Source: Cytophagia bacterium | GTDB taxonomy: Bacteria > Bacteroidota > Bacteroidia > Cytophagales > Cyclobacteriaceae | DNA: 11,080 nt | Direction of reading: 5' to 3' | Assembly: GCA_013373005.1 (NCBI GenBank) | Contig: JABXIP010000502.1 | Span: 1-11,080, forward strand | In this document: piece after piece, positions 1 to 6,653 of the stretch | How the letters are laid out: the number at the start of each line of letters is the position of its first letter | Position numbering within the stretch: position 1 is the stretch's first letter | The notes under the pieces: model-generated | Told to the model about the DNA's origin: nothing | The model's input: only the letters and a program-made list of their open reading frames with translations | Database searches by the model: none | Program-made: the position numbers and the translations under genes

Positions 1-1743
1 CAACAACAGATTACAAGTCAGAAATCTGATGAGCAGCCAAGATTGGTGACATGGAACATATCATCCAACCAATTATATGCGCTGGAAGACGATTTGGTAG
101 AAAGCGTTTCTTTCAACAGTTCAAACTCCATAGGGATAGGAAGAGACAACACCCCCTATGCTGTGGACGCCCGTTTCGGTCGAGGATTCAGTGATTTGTA
201 TACCGTTAGCCTAACAGGTGAAAAGACGAAAGTGACCGAAAAGATATCCAGCGTTTATGCAATCAACTCGAGCAATGAACAACTGGTTTATGCTCAGAAT
301 GAAAAACTATACTTATACCATATCAAGGAAGGACGTTCTCAAGAGATTGATCTTCCACTAGGACATTCTTTCTTCAATGAGGAAGACGATCACCCCACTC
401 CTTCTCTTAGACCTTACGGTTTCTCTGCCTGGTCAAAAGACGGTAAAACAGCCATTATCAATTCGCAATTTGACCTATGGATGCTCGACACTAAAACAGC
501 TAAGATTACTCAATTGACCAACGGTAAGGATGAGAAGCTTCAACACAGATTGGTGACAAAAGACTGGAGAAACCCTGAGTTTAAAAAGGGAGATGAATTG
601 ATCATCAGCCTTTTCAATGAAAATACAAAAGACTCAGGTTTCGGTACTTTGATTCCTGGAAAAACTCTCAAAACCATCTCCTTTGAGTCTCGCTCAATCA
701 GCGGACTTATTTTTCCTGAAGAAGGCAATGGACTAATGTATACTAAGCAGAACTTCGATGAATCACCCGATAAATTTTATCGCGCTGCACTCTCAGGTTC
801 AGAAACACAACTTACTCAGATGAATCCTCAACAGGAAGAATTCCACTGGACTAAGGCTGAGTTGATTAGTTATACTAACTATGCCGGAAAAGAACTTCAA
901 GGTATTTTATACTACCCCGCTGACTATGTGCCGGGTAAAAAATACCCGATGGTTACTTACATCTATGAAAAGTTGAGCAGTGGATTCCGAAGCTACCCAA
1001 GCCCTAGAATTACCGATTATTATAATACAGGATTCTTTACCCAAAATGGCTATTTCGTATTGAGGCCAGACATTGAATTCAAAGCCTCAGATCCTGGCCG
1101 ATCATCAGCAAGGTCATTGGAAGCAGTAGTAGCCGAAGTGGTAAAAACAGGGATGGTAGATGAGAAGAAAGTAGGACTTATTGGCCATTCCTGGGGAGGA
1201 TACCAGGCCAACTTTGTCCCTACTGAGACCGATATTTTTGCGGCTTCCGTAGCCGGAGCAGGTTTAACCAACCTCTTCAGCATGTATGGCGCCATCAGCC
1301 CTGCCTTTGGCGGAGCTCCTGAGAGCGGTCACTTTGAGGTAAGCCAGGAACGCATGGTTCAACCACCTTACGAAATCCCGGAAGCCTACATGAATAACTC
1401 AGCCGTTATGAATGTGCATAAGCTCAAAACTCCAATTCTAATGGAGGTTGGCGACAATGACACCAACGTGAACATGAGACAAAGCATGGAATACTACAAT
1501 GTGGGTCGAAGAGCCGGGAAAGAAATGGTATTGTTGATTTATGCCAAGGAAGGTCATGGTCTGAGGAACAGAAATAACCAGATTGACTACCATAACCGAA
1601 TTATGCAGTGGTTCGGACACTACCTGAAGGATGAACCTGCACCTTTATGGATGAAAGAAGCCCAGTCATATGCAGAACAGCAAAGAATGCTAAGTAACTG
1701 GAAGGAATATAATGGAGAAGAGAAAGGCTCTGAAAATAAATAA
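1..1743 (+). CDS. S9 prolyl-oligopeptidase family serine peptidase, 5' end outside the window
   Basis: The reading frame is open from base 1 (QQQITSQKSDEQPR...) to the TAA at 1741-1743, so at least 580 C-terminal residues are present and the gene starts upstream. The first ~270 residues are beta-rich with propeller-like repeats, as in the N-terminal gating domain of this family. The last ~290 form an alpha/beta-hydrolase domain. The catalytic triad is visible: nucleophile in GHSWGG (Ser codon 1189-1191), Asp in GDNDTNV (second Asp, 1459-1461) and His in EGHG (1555-1557). By family knowledge it hydrolyses peptides, probably oligopeptides, and is likely periplasmic or secreted, but the signal-peptide region is not seen. 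A TTG at 43 could be mistaken for a start, but the frame continues to the left without a stop. Family assignment is firm; substrate is unknown. Confidence 0.93.
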   Translation, partial: QQQITSQKSDEQPRLVTWNISSNQLYALEDDLVESVSFNSSNSIGIGRDNTPYAVDARFGRGFSDLYTVSLTGEKTKVTEKISSVYAINSSNEQLVYAQNEKLYLYHIKEGRSQEIDLPLGHSFFNEEDDHPTPSLRPYGFSAWSKDGKTAIINSQFDLWMLDTKTAKITQLTNGKDEKLQHRLVTKDWRNPEFKKGDELIISLFNENTKDSGFGTLIPGKTLKTISFESRSISGLIFPEEGNGLMYTKQNFDESPDKFYRAALSGSETQLTQMNPQQEEFHWTKAELISYTNYAGKELQGILYYPADYVPGKKYPMVTYIYEKLSSGFRSYPSPRITDYYNTGFFTQNGYFVLRPDIEFKASDPGRSSARSLEAVVAEVVKTGMVDEKKVGLIGHSWGGYQANFVPTETDIFAASVAGAGLTNLFSMYGAISPAFGGAPESGHFEVSQERMVQPPYEIPEAYMNNSAVMNVHKLKTPILMEVGDNDTNVNMRQSMEYYNVGRRAGKEMVLLIYAKEGHGLRNRNNQIDYHNRIMQWFGHYLKDEPAPLWMKEAQSYAEQQRMLSNWKEYNGEEKGSENK

Positions 1744-1759
1744 GGAGAGAACAGCATAA

Positions 1760-1797
1760 AACAAGAAAGCCAAAGGTTAACCTTTGGCTTTCTTGTT
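1760..1797. terminator. Perfect 38-bp palindrome, bidirectional terminator
   Basis: AACAAGAAAGCCAAAGG followed by its exact reverse complement around a TTAA centre gives a stem of up to 17-19 bp. It lies 16 bases after the peptidase stop and shares two bases with the stop codon of the convergent ankyrin gene. Read on the minus strand it is followed by TTTTATG, a short U-tract. Read on the plus strand the U-rich part is within the 3' arm (TTTCTTGTT). It can serve both convergent genes. Confidence 0.85.
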
Positions 1798-2281
1798 AAT
1801 TAGTGGTTTCACCCAATGCTTCAAGAAATGCTGTATTGCCTTGCTTCTTAGCATAGTCAATGGCGCTCATTCCTTTATTGTCTTTTAGCGTTGCATCGGC
1901 CTGAGCCTCAACCAACATATCAATGATCTCCGCTGTACCAAAACCTGCAGCGTAGGTCATTACATTGGCTCCATTGAAGTTTCTGGTGTAGACCGAAGCC
2001 CCTTTAGACAAAAGATACTCGGCCACTTCCGAAAAGCCTTTGAACACTGCTCCCATCAAAGCAGTATTACCAGCACCATCCACATCATTGATGCGGGCTC
2101 CATTTTCGATCAGAAACCTAACTATTTCCAATCTATTGAAGTAAGCGGCCATAATTAATGGAGTAAACCCTCGCTCATCAGTAGTATTTATCAAGCTTGG
2201 GGTGTCTAAAATGATGGCTTTCACTTCAGAAGTCTCGCCTGAGCGTATTGCACTGTATAAGGATAGAATAAGTTCGTTCAT
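1796..2281 (-). CDS. Ankyrin-repeat protein
   Basis: 161 residues starting at the ATG 2279-2281 (MNELILSLYS). A longer frame reaches a TTG at 2308, but the ATG is preferred because a promoter-like -7 box overlaps the extension. Three good ankyrin repeats lie at about residues 37-66, 70-99 and 104-133 (patterns such as GFTPLIMAA, GNTALMGAV and GANVMTYAA), with degenerate repeats before (5-35) and after (137-160). There is no signal peptide, so it is probably cytoplasmic. Ankyrin repeats mediate protein-protein contacts; the partner cannot be inferred. It ends inside a palindromic terminator shared with the peptidase gene and follows the SRPBCC/GyrI gene on the same strand after a 100-base gap, so cotranscription is possible. 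Confidence 0.9.
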   Translation of the reverse strand: MNELILSLYSAIRSGETSEVKAIILDTPSLINTTDERGFTPLIMAAYFNRLEIVRFLIENGARINDVDGAGNTALMGAVFKGFSEVAEYLLSKGASVYTRNFNGANVMTYAAGFGTAEIIDMLVEAQADATLKDNKGMSAIDYAKKQGNTAFLEALGETTN

Positions 2282-2305
2282 ACCTTTCTGCTTTATGTTC
2301 CGAAC

Positions 2306-2337
2306 CAAAAATGACTATATCTACACGTTCAATCAAA
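2306..2337 (-). promoter_or_regulatory. Candidate Bacteroidota-type promoter for the ankyrin gene
   Basis: On the minus strand TTTG (2337-2334), a 20-base spacer and CATTTTTG (2313-2306) resemble the TTTG / TAnnTTTG housekeeping promoter of this phylum, with one mismatch in the -7 box. The start codon is 24 bases downstream. This is a pattern match only. Confidence 0.4.
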
Positions 2338-2381
2338 TTGAAAGTCTAAACGCAGTATTGATAAAAGTTATAAGCTATACA

Positions 2382-3305
2382 CTAGCTTACTGCAAACCTA
2401 ATGGCAGTCTTATATTCCAAAGGATTGGTTTTGGAAGGATCATTTAGGTACTCCTCAAAAGGATGGACACCTTTTCTTGGCTTAAATGCCTTGCTTCGCT
2501 GAAGATTACTAACGAGAGACCATGCGTTACCCAAATGCTCATAAGGTCCGGTATGAATGACGCTGTAAGTACTTGTGGAAGGAATTTCACCAGTAATAAA
2601 TTCTGATGGTATATCAGCAGGAATTGAACTAACCGGAACTGCTACTGTGTACTCACAGGTACCTTTTCCAAACTTCCATTTATGGTAAATGGACAATGGG
2701 TTGCCTGCTACCAAGTCCATCTTATCTCCCATATAAGCCCATAGCTTATCAAAATCTTTGGTCATTGCTTCACTGATATCTGCAATCTTACAGGTAGTGG
2801 TTATGCCCAAATAAGTGCAGCCTGAGTAGCTTCCTTTTTCCTCTATTTCCAAATTGGAGTGAACCTCCCCGTCTTCGGTATAGTCCTTTAAGAGCTTCAA
2901 ACCTCTTTCAAAGTCCATCCCCACAAAGCCTTCCATCATTTTGGTCATAAAGAACATAAAGAAGGGCATTGAGCTTTCCATGCTCCAGGTTACACTAGTC
3001 TTATCACCAGAGGATTTGAGGAAGAAGGCCACTTTTGCTTTAGATTTCCATGGCTTGAGAAAAACCAAATCTATATCCAGGCTTTCGTTCTCCTTTTCCG
3101 AGATAATCGTCATGTGACCAGAGCCTGTTCGTTTGCCTTCCCACTCATAGTATTTAGCATCGTCTCTTACCGTTACTTTTGCTTCGGGTTCGAGAATCAA
3201 CCAGGGAGACCAGGAGATCCAATGGTTGAGGTCATTGACTTTAGAAAACACGGCTTCGACCGGGGCTTTGATCTCTATCGATCGGGAAACATTCATCTTA
3301 GGCAT
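2382..3305 (-). CDS. SRPBCC-domain / GyrI-like effector-binding-domain fusion protein
   Basis: 307 residues from the ATG at 3303-3305 (MPKMNVSRSIEI). Residues ~6-145 match the SRPBCC (START/polyketide-cyclase-like) fold: IEIKAPVEAVFSKVNDLNHW at the start, then alternating strands and a C-terminal helix near 125-143. Residues ~158-306 match the GyrI-like small-molecule-binding domain, with HTGPYEHLGNAW at 251-262 and a C-terminal EYLNDP...NPLEYKTAIRFAV. Both folds are ligand-binding pockets, so a two-pocket sensor or binding protein is plausible, but the ligand and reaction are unknown. There is no DNA-binding helix-turn-helix, unlike many GyrI-domain regulators, and no signal peptide. An ATG three codons in is an alternative start. 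Confidence 0.9.
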   Translation of the reverse strand: MPKMNVSRSIEIKAPVEAVFSKVNDLNHWISWSPWLILEPEAKVTVRDDAKYYEWEGKRTGSGHMTIISEKENESLDIDLVFLKPWKSKAKVAFFLKSSGDKTSVTWSMESSMPFFMFFMTKMMEGFVGMDFERGLKLLKDYTEDGEVHSNLEIEEKGSYSGCTYLGITTTCKIADISEAMTKDFDKLWAYMGDKMDLVAGNPLSIYHKWKFGKGTCEYTVAVPVSSIPADIPSEFITGEIPSTSTYSVIHTGPYEHLGNAWSLVSNLQRSKAFKPRKGVHPFEEYLNDPSKTNPLEYKTAIRFAVS

Positions 3306-3343
3306 AGCTGTTGAGTTTTTTACACGATGAATATAAGCTTTTT

Positions 3344-3375
3344 AAAAATCAGTTACATCGCTACTCCCTTTCAAA
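3344..3375 (-). promoter_or_regulatory. Weak promoter candidate for the SRPBCC/GyrI gene
   Basis: On the minus strand TTTG (3375-3372), 20 bases, then TGATTTTT (3351-3344) is a partial match to TTTG / TAnnTTTG, about 38 bases before the start codon. Two of the six fixed -7 positions differ, so this is tentative. Confidence 0.25.
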
Positions 3376-3515
3376 CCTGCTCATTGTTTTCATTTTAGCA
3401 AAAAGCTTCTCATTTCGAAAAAGGAATTCTCCTGAAACCGCTCTATTTCTCCAAAAAACGAGTTTTTATCCGTTGGCACCTTGATTGACATATTGGTTCT
3501 CAAAATTCGAAAACC

Positions 3516-4184
3516 ATGAAAAACGAACTGAAACTATTTGCCATCACACTTTTGTCAGCCTTAGTTCTTTACGGATGTAAGGCCAGTAACACACTTAAAG
3601 GAGCCGGTATCGGTGGAGCTGCCGGAGGTGTATTAGGTGGAGTAATTGCAGGAAAAGACAATACAGCTACAGGAGTAATTATTGGCGCAGCTATTGGTGG
3701 AACTGCCGGTGCTTTAATCGGTAAGAGAATGGACAAGCAAGCCGAAGAATTAAGAGCCGATCTTGAAGGTGCCGAGGTTGAACGTGTAGGCGAAGGAATC
3801 AAAATTACTTTCGATTCGGGGCTCATGTTTGCCACCAACCAATCGACCCTGAATGTAGACACCAAGCAAAATTTGCAAAACCTGGCCTCAGTACTTCAAA
3901 AATATGAAGATACCAATGTGCTGATTGAAGGTCATACTGACAGCACAGGTGACGAGGCTTACAATCAATCATTGTCAGAAAAAAGAGCCTCTTCGGTTCA
4001 GGACTATCTAATTAATCTGGGGCTAGAATATGGAAGATTGAGTATTGCCGGATATGGTGAATCTCAGCCTGTGGCCGACAATGGAACCGCAGCCGGAAGA
4101 CAAGCAAACAGAAGAGTTGAAGTGGCCATTTATGCCAACGACAAAATGAAAAGAATGGCTAAAAGAGGTGAATTAGGAGACTAA
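3516..4184 (+). CDS. Glycine-zipper OmpA-family lipoprotein (YiaD-like)
   Basis: 222 residues from ATG 3516. A lipoprotein signal ends in LVLYGC, giving lipidated Cys21. The next residues (KASN) lack an acidic run, so it is likely retained facing the periplasm. Two glycine-zipper stretches (about 28-46 and 53-69: GAGIGGAAGG..., GAAIGGTAGALIG) precede an OmpA-like domain at ~95-207. That domain carries GHTDSTG (Asp142) and LSEKRASSV (Arg157), the positions that bind diaminopimelate of peptidoglycan in the family, and ends with GRQANRRVEV. Expected role: outer-membrane-anchored, peptidoglycan-binding envelope protein. The leader has no Shine-Dalgarno, only an A-rich run before the ATG. The gene is monocistronic, closed by a strong terminator. 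Confidence 0.93.
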   Translation: MKNELKLFAITLLSALVLYGCKASNTLKGAGIGGAAGGVLGGVIAGKDNTATGVIIGAAIGGTAGALIGKRMDKQAEELRADLEGAEVERVGEGIKITFDSGLMFATNQSTLNVDTKQNLQNLASVLQKYEDTNVLIEGHTDSTGDEAYNQSLSEKRASSVQDYLINLGLEYGRLSIAGYGESQPVADNGTAAGRQANRRVEVAIYANDKMKRMAKRGELGD

Positions 4185-4204
4185 GAAACAACTAAATGAA
4201 TCCT

Positions 4205-4234
4205 AAAGGGAAGTTGAAAAGCTTCCCTTTTTTT
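4205..4234 (+). terminator. Intrinsic terminator of the OmpA lipoprotein gene
   Basis: AAAGGGAAG (4205-4213) pairs perfectly with CTTCCCTTT (4222-4230) across an 8-base loop and runs into seven T's (4228-4234). It begins 20 bases after the stop codon and lies just before the convergent Rieske gene stop. On the minus strand there is no T-run, so it should work mainly in the plus direction. Confidence 0.88.
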
Positions 4235-4238
4235 ATAG

Positions 4239-4658
4239 TTATCCAATAGTTACAATATCACCATTCCGAACCAACGTAAGTCTGGTTAAGGGGGCATTTG
4301 CCGGGCCAGTAACTACTTCTCCTTCAAAATTGAATTTAGATCCATGACAACTGCAATGAAATATCTCATTGGAAGTATCCCAATCTCTTGTACAACCGCT
4401 GTGGGTACATCGGGAACCGAAAGCTTTCAAGTCGCCATCATCATTCACAATGAGAACGTTTTCTGAGGGATGCAGTACCCAACCACCGTAATTTTCCAAC
4501 GGAATATAAGCCACATCATTCAAGTTAAACTCAATCGACTTTTGTACCCCTCCACTTGGCGCTTCGTCAACATCAATGGAGCAACTCTCCAATGAGATTC
4601 CGAAATAGGCTAAAACGGTTGCAGCAGACGCATTTTTAAGGAATTCGTTTCTATTCAT
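4239..4658 (-). CDS. Small Rieske [2Fe-2S] protein, probable lipoprotein
   Basis: 139 residues from ATG 4656-4658. The Rieske boxes are CTHSGC (84-89) and CSCHGS (102-107). By analogy with bc1/b6f Rieske proteins Cys84, His86, Cys102 and His105 bind the cluster, and Cys89/Cys104 form the stabilising disulfide, which points to a high-potential type outside the cytoplasm. The N-terminus (MNRNEFLKNASAATVLAYFG) resembles a degenerate Tat leader with a single Arg and ends in LESC, a plausible loose lipobox with Cys26. No cytochrome b or oxygenase partner is nearby, so it is not a bc1 operon member. A role in periplasmic electron transfer is inferred; the partner is unknown. Its stop lies four bases from the OmpA terminator. 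Confidence 0.92.
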   Translation of the reverse strand: MNRNEFLKNASAATVLAYFGISLESCSIDVDEAPSGGVQKSIEFNLNDVAYIPLENYGGWVLHPSENVLIVNDDGDLKAFGSRCTHSGCTRDWDTSNEIFHCSCHGSKFNFEGEVVTGPANAPLTRLTLVRNGDIVTIG

Positions 4659-4741
4659 GACATCATCTTTTCAGAATATACGAGAAGACCATGCTGGTCA
4701 GACTTATGTCATAAATGTTAACACTGATCAACCGAAATAGT

Positions 4742-4749
4742 TATTTTCG
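4742..4749 (+). promoter_or_regulatory. Possible -7 box upstream of DUF3820
   Basis: TATTTTCG differs by one base from TAnnTTTG and lies 13-19 bases before the TTG start codons. No clear TTTG is found at the expected distance upstream (only TGTT at 4716). If real, the transcript would have a very short leader. Confidence 0.25.
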
Positions 4750-4762
4750 CCATCCTTAAGCA

Positions 4763-4996
4763 TTGATATTGAACCACCAGCCTAACCCAGAAATACTTGT
4801 AAGCCTAGTCAAAGACATGATGCCCTTTGGTAAATACAAGGGTACTAAGCTCTGTGATTTACCGATTCATTATCTGGAATGGTTTAACAGAGAGGGATTC
4901 CCTAAAGGAAAGCTAGGTATGCAGCTGCAAACCATTTATGAAATAAAGCTCAACGGCTTAGAAGAAATTATCTACCGACTCAAGAAGACTATTTAA
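4763..4996 (+). CDS. DUF3820 family protein, TTG start
   Basis: About 75-77 residues. The DUF3820 signature is clear: MPFGKYKG, LPIHYLEWF, GFPKGKLG and YEIKLNGLE in order. Function is not established; some members carry a quorum-sensing virulence-factor label by homology only. The frame is closed by a TAA at 4757-4759, leaving TTG 4763 or TTG 4769 as starts. The first ATG (4817) would remove the NPEILVSLVKDM helix that normally precedes the MPFGKYKG motif, so a TTG start is preferred. There is no recognisable Shine-Dalgarno. The stop codon lies inside the last codons of the convergent hydrolase gene, giving an 8-base tail-to-tail overlap. Confidence 0.85.
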   Translation: MILNHQPNPEILVSLVKDMMPFGKYKGTKLCDLPIHYLEWFNREGFPKGKLGMQLQTIYEIKLNGLEEIIYRLKKTI

Positions 4997-6131
4997 CAGC
5001 GGCTAAGACCTTCTGCATCATCTCTCCTATTTTGTTCGGCTCCAACCATCGAGTAACCAACACCATATTGTTGGTTTTATCTACCACAATAAAGTTGCCT
5101 CCAAAACCCGCTGCAAAGTAGATAGACTCATCGTCTACCTGCTGCCATTTTCTCGGGCCTTTATTCAACCACCACATATAACCGTAGCTTTCTGAGGCTT
5201 CTGAAGGTTGCTGAACTGCATTAACCCAATTTTCAGAAATCAATTGTTGACCATTCCATTTTCCATTATTCAGGAACAGTAAACCAAATCTGGCGTGGTC
5301 TAGAGCACTGATGAAGATGCCTCCTCCGGAATGTCCACCACCCGTTACAGACTGCATTTTAATACCATCAATATTAACCCAGGCCTTATCTCCACCATAC
5401 CAGCGCCAGGTGGTTGAAGCGCCAATAGGATCCATTATTCTTTCTTTCAAAACCTGTGGAAGTGGTTTTCTCCAAACGTTCAATAAGGAATACGCAAGCA
5501 CATTGACCCGTACATCGTTGTACTCCATTACAGTGCCCACCTCAGCAGGTTTGGCCGATTTCCAATCATCAATATCACCTCTTCTTGGAGGTCTGTCGGC
5601 CCAATCATATAATCCAAACAGCTGCCCAGACCATGCAGATGACTGATTGAGTAAATGATGCCACTTAATGGTAGAGTTATGAGCACCATCGAAGGTGCCA
5701 TCCCAAACATAGTCTCCGACCAAGTCTTGTGTACTGGCAATTAATCCATCGTCTACTGCCAATCCTGCCATGGTAGAAAGGTAACTTTTAGTCACACTGA
5801 AGGTCATGTCTACTCTATCAACATCGCCCCATTGAGCTACTATATATCCGTCTTTGATAATTACTCCGGCAGGCCCTCCTCTTTTCTTCGTTGGACCAAG
5901 AATTTCATGAAATGGCTCGCTGCTAAACCCTTCAAGAATGGCAATTCTTAAATCTCTGGAACCTGAATATTCATTGGCTTCGGCAAACTTTACTGCCTCA
6001 TCAAGCAGCTGCTGATCAAGTCCTAAACTGCTGGGTGCTTTGCTTTCCCAAATTCCTCTAGGCGGAAAATAGTTTTGGGCAGAAACTGATATGGAAATAA
6101 AAAGTAGGGTGCAGAGTACTAGTGGCTTCAT
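4989..6131 (-). CDS. Secreted beta-lactamase-fold serine hydrolase (class C / esterase type)
   Basis: 380 residues from ATG 6129-6131. The frame extends to 6230, but this start is chosen because it opens a clean signal peptide (MKPLVLCTLLFISISVSA, cleavage before QN). Catalytic SxxK is S112-V-T-K115 within FSVTKSYLS. The tyrosine motif is Y204-N-D in MEYNDVRVN. The third box, KTG in penicillin-binding proteins, appears replaced by AGFGGN at 341-346 or by GHSGGG at 266-271. This pattern is common in family members that act as esterases or D-amino-acid peptidases, not antibiotic-hydrolysing enzymes, so resistance should not be inferred. Predicted location is the periplasm. It overlaps the convergent DUF3820 gene by 8 bases and has no obvious terminator of its own. 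Confidence 0.9.
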   Translation of the reverse strand: MKPLVLCTLLFISISVSAQNYFPPRGIWESKAPSSLGLDQQLLDEAVKFAEANEYSGSRDLRIAILEGFSSEPFHEILGPTKKRGGPAGVIIKDGYIVAQWGDVDRVDMTFSVTKSYLSTMAGLAVDDGLIASTQDLVGDYVWDGTFDGAHNSTIKWHHLLNQSSAWSGQLFGLYDWADRPPRRGDIDDWKSAKPAEVGTVMEYNDVRVNVLAYSLLNVWRKPLPQVLKERIMDPIGASTTWRWYGGDKAWVNIDGIKMQSVTGGGHSGGGIFISALDHARFGLLFLNNGKWNGQQLISENWVNAVQQPSEASESYGYMWWLNKGPRKWQQVDDESIYFAAGFGGNFIVVDKTNNMVLVTRWLEPNKIGEMMQKVLAAVK

Positions 6132-6239
6132 ACGGTTCAATTTAACTCGAATGAACTGACATCCAACCATCAAATCAATAAGCCTTACATGAATGGAAAA
6201 AAGAAAGGAGGTCATGACACCCCCTTTCACCTAATCGAA

Positions 6240-6266
6240 AACATGAACAACTCTATTATTCATGTT
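6240..6266. repeat. Inverted repeat upstream of the serine hydrolase
   Basis: AACATGAA and TTCATGTT are exact reverse complements separated by 11 bases, centred about 122 bases upstream of the hydrolase ATG. It could be an operator dyad or an unimportant AT-rich coincidence. Confidence 0.35.
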
Positions 6267-6399
6267 AATTCTGGTATAAAGCTAACAAGCATTCACTAAT
6301 TGTAAAGCCTCATTAACAAAATATATACTCAGAACATATAAAACACGACTTTCTGCAAAACCTGAAAGTTCTTTAAGTCTTCTCAATAGTACTAAAATA

Positions 6400-6425
6400 G
6401 GTAAGTCTGCAATCGCAGACTTACC
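6400..6425 (-). terminator. Perfect hairpin, probable minus-strand terminator
   Basis: GGTAAGTCTGC and GCAGACTTACC form an 11-bp perfect stem with a 4-base loop. On the minus strand it is followed by TATTTTAG, a weak U-tract; on the plus strand by GTTCTC. It lies downstream of the small ORF and of the repeated 16-base motif, so it may end a short minus-strand transcript. Confidence 0.5.
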
Positions 6426-6439
6426 GTTCTCAACCAACT
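6424..6439 (-). repeat. 16-base repeat, copy A (15/16 identical to 6638-6653)
   Basis: On the minus strand AGTTGGTTGAGAACGG stands directly before and partly in the 6400-6425 hairpin. The same sequence with one change (C to T) follows the CHRD gene stop. Confidence 0.7.
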
Positions 6440-6449
6440 AATCAGACAA

Positions 6450-6481
6450 ACTAGCTACCGTCCGTTACTCGGTAAACTAGT
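6450..6481 (-). other. Interrupted hairpin
   Basis: ACTAG-c-TACCG and CGGTA-aa-CTAGT pair as two 5-bp stems around a 9-base loop. It overlaps the end of the 15-codon minus-strand ORF and precedes the 6400-6425 hairpin, giving two hairpins in series. Confidence 0.4.
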
Positions 6482-6524
6482 CTTGTACTCTTTTATCAAC
6501 TATGTACTTATCTACGAAGTCCAT
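6477..6524 (-). other. 15-codon ORF, possible small peptide or gene remnant
   Basis: ATG 6522-6524 to TAG 6477-6479 encodes MDFVDKYIVDKRVQD. The frame stays open about 11 codons further upstream (ending VLATKSKYL before the Met) without another ATG. The composition looks protein-like, but the length gives little statistical support. It is bracketed by sequences that also flank the CHRD gene. No function is recognised. Confidence 0.2.
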
Positions 6525-6531
6525 TAGGTAT

Positions 6532-6543
6532 TTGGATTTAGTA
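6532..6543 (-). repeat. 12-base repeat, copy A (identical to 8652-8663)
   Basis: TACTAAATCCAA on the minus strand, 8 bases before the 15-codon ORF. On its far side TTTTTGTAC resembles the bases beside the second copy, upstream of the CHRD gene. Confidence 0.6.
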
Positions 6544-6568
6544 GCTAGTACAAAAATTTAAACGCAGT

Positions 6569-6604
6569 AAAAAGGAAAAGTCACAAGCAAGGCTCGCGAC
6601 TTTT
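6569..6604 (-). terminator. Intrinsic terminator of the CHRD lipoprotein gene
   Basis: On the minus strand AAAAGTCGCGAG pairs with CTTGTGACTTTT (12 bp including G-U pairs, 5-base loop CCTTG) and is followed by CCTTTTTAC. It lies about 60 bases after the CHRD stop codon. Confidence 0.8.
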
Positions 6605-6637
6605 CGATATAATGGAATTATCCGCTTTCTGGATTAT

Positions 6638-6653
6638 CCATTCTCAACCAACT
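6638..6653 (-). repeat. 16-base repeat, copy B
   Basis: AGTTGGTTGAGAATGG on the minus strand, 11 bases after the CHRD stop codon, with 15 of 16 bases equal to the copy at 6424-6439. An imperfect hairpin (AATGGA...TCCATT with inner GGAT/ATCC) starts within it. Confidence 0.7.

Noticed and set aside
43..60. TTG at 43 as the start of the S9 peptidase
   Set aside because: The frame is open to base 1 and the sequence is internal to a propeller domain; the gene is simply cut by the window edge.
4704..4714. TTATG-T-CATAA as a regulator-binding dyad between the Rieske and DUF3820 genes
   Set aside because: Five-base arms in AT-rich DNA are expected by chance and it matches no operator I can name with confidence.
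6132..6230. N-terminal extension of the serine hydrolase
   Set aside because: The ATG at 6131 begins a typical signal peptide; the added 33 residues would bury it.
6206..6234. Small plus-strand ORF with AGGAGG (MTPPFT)
   Set aside because: Only six codons and a 2-base spacing to the ATG; the AGGAGG is probably chance in a GA-rich run.
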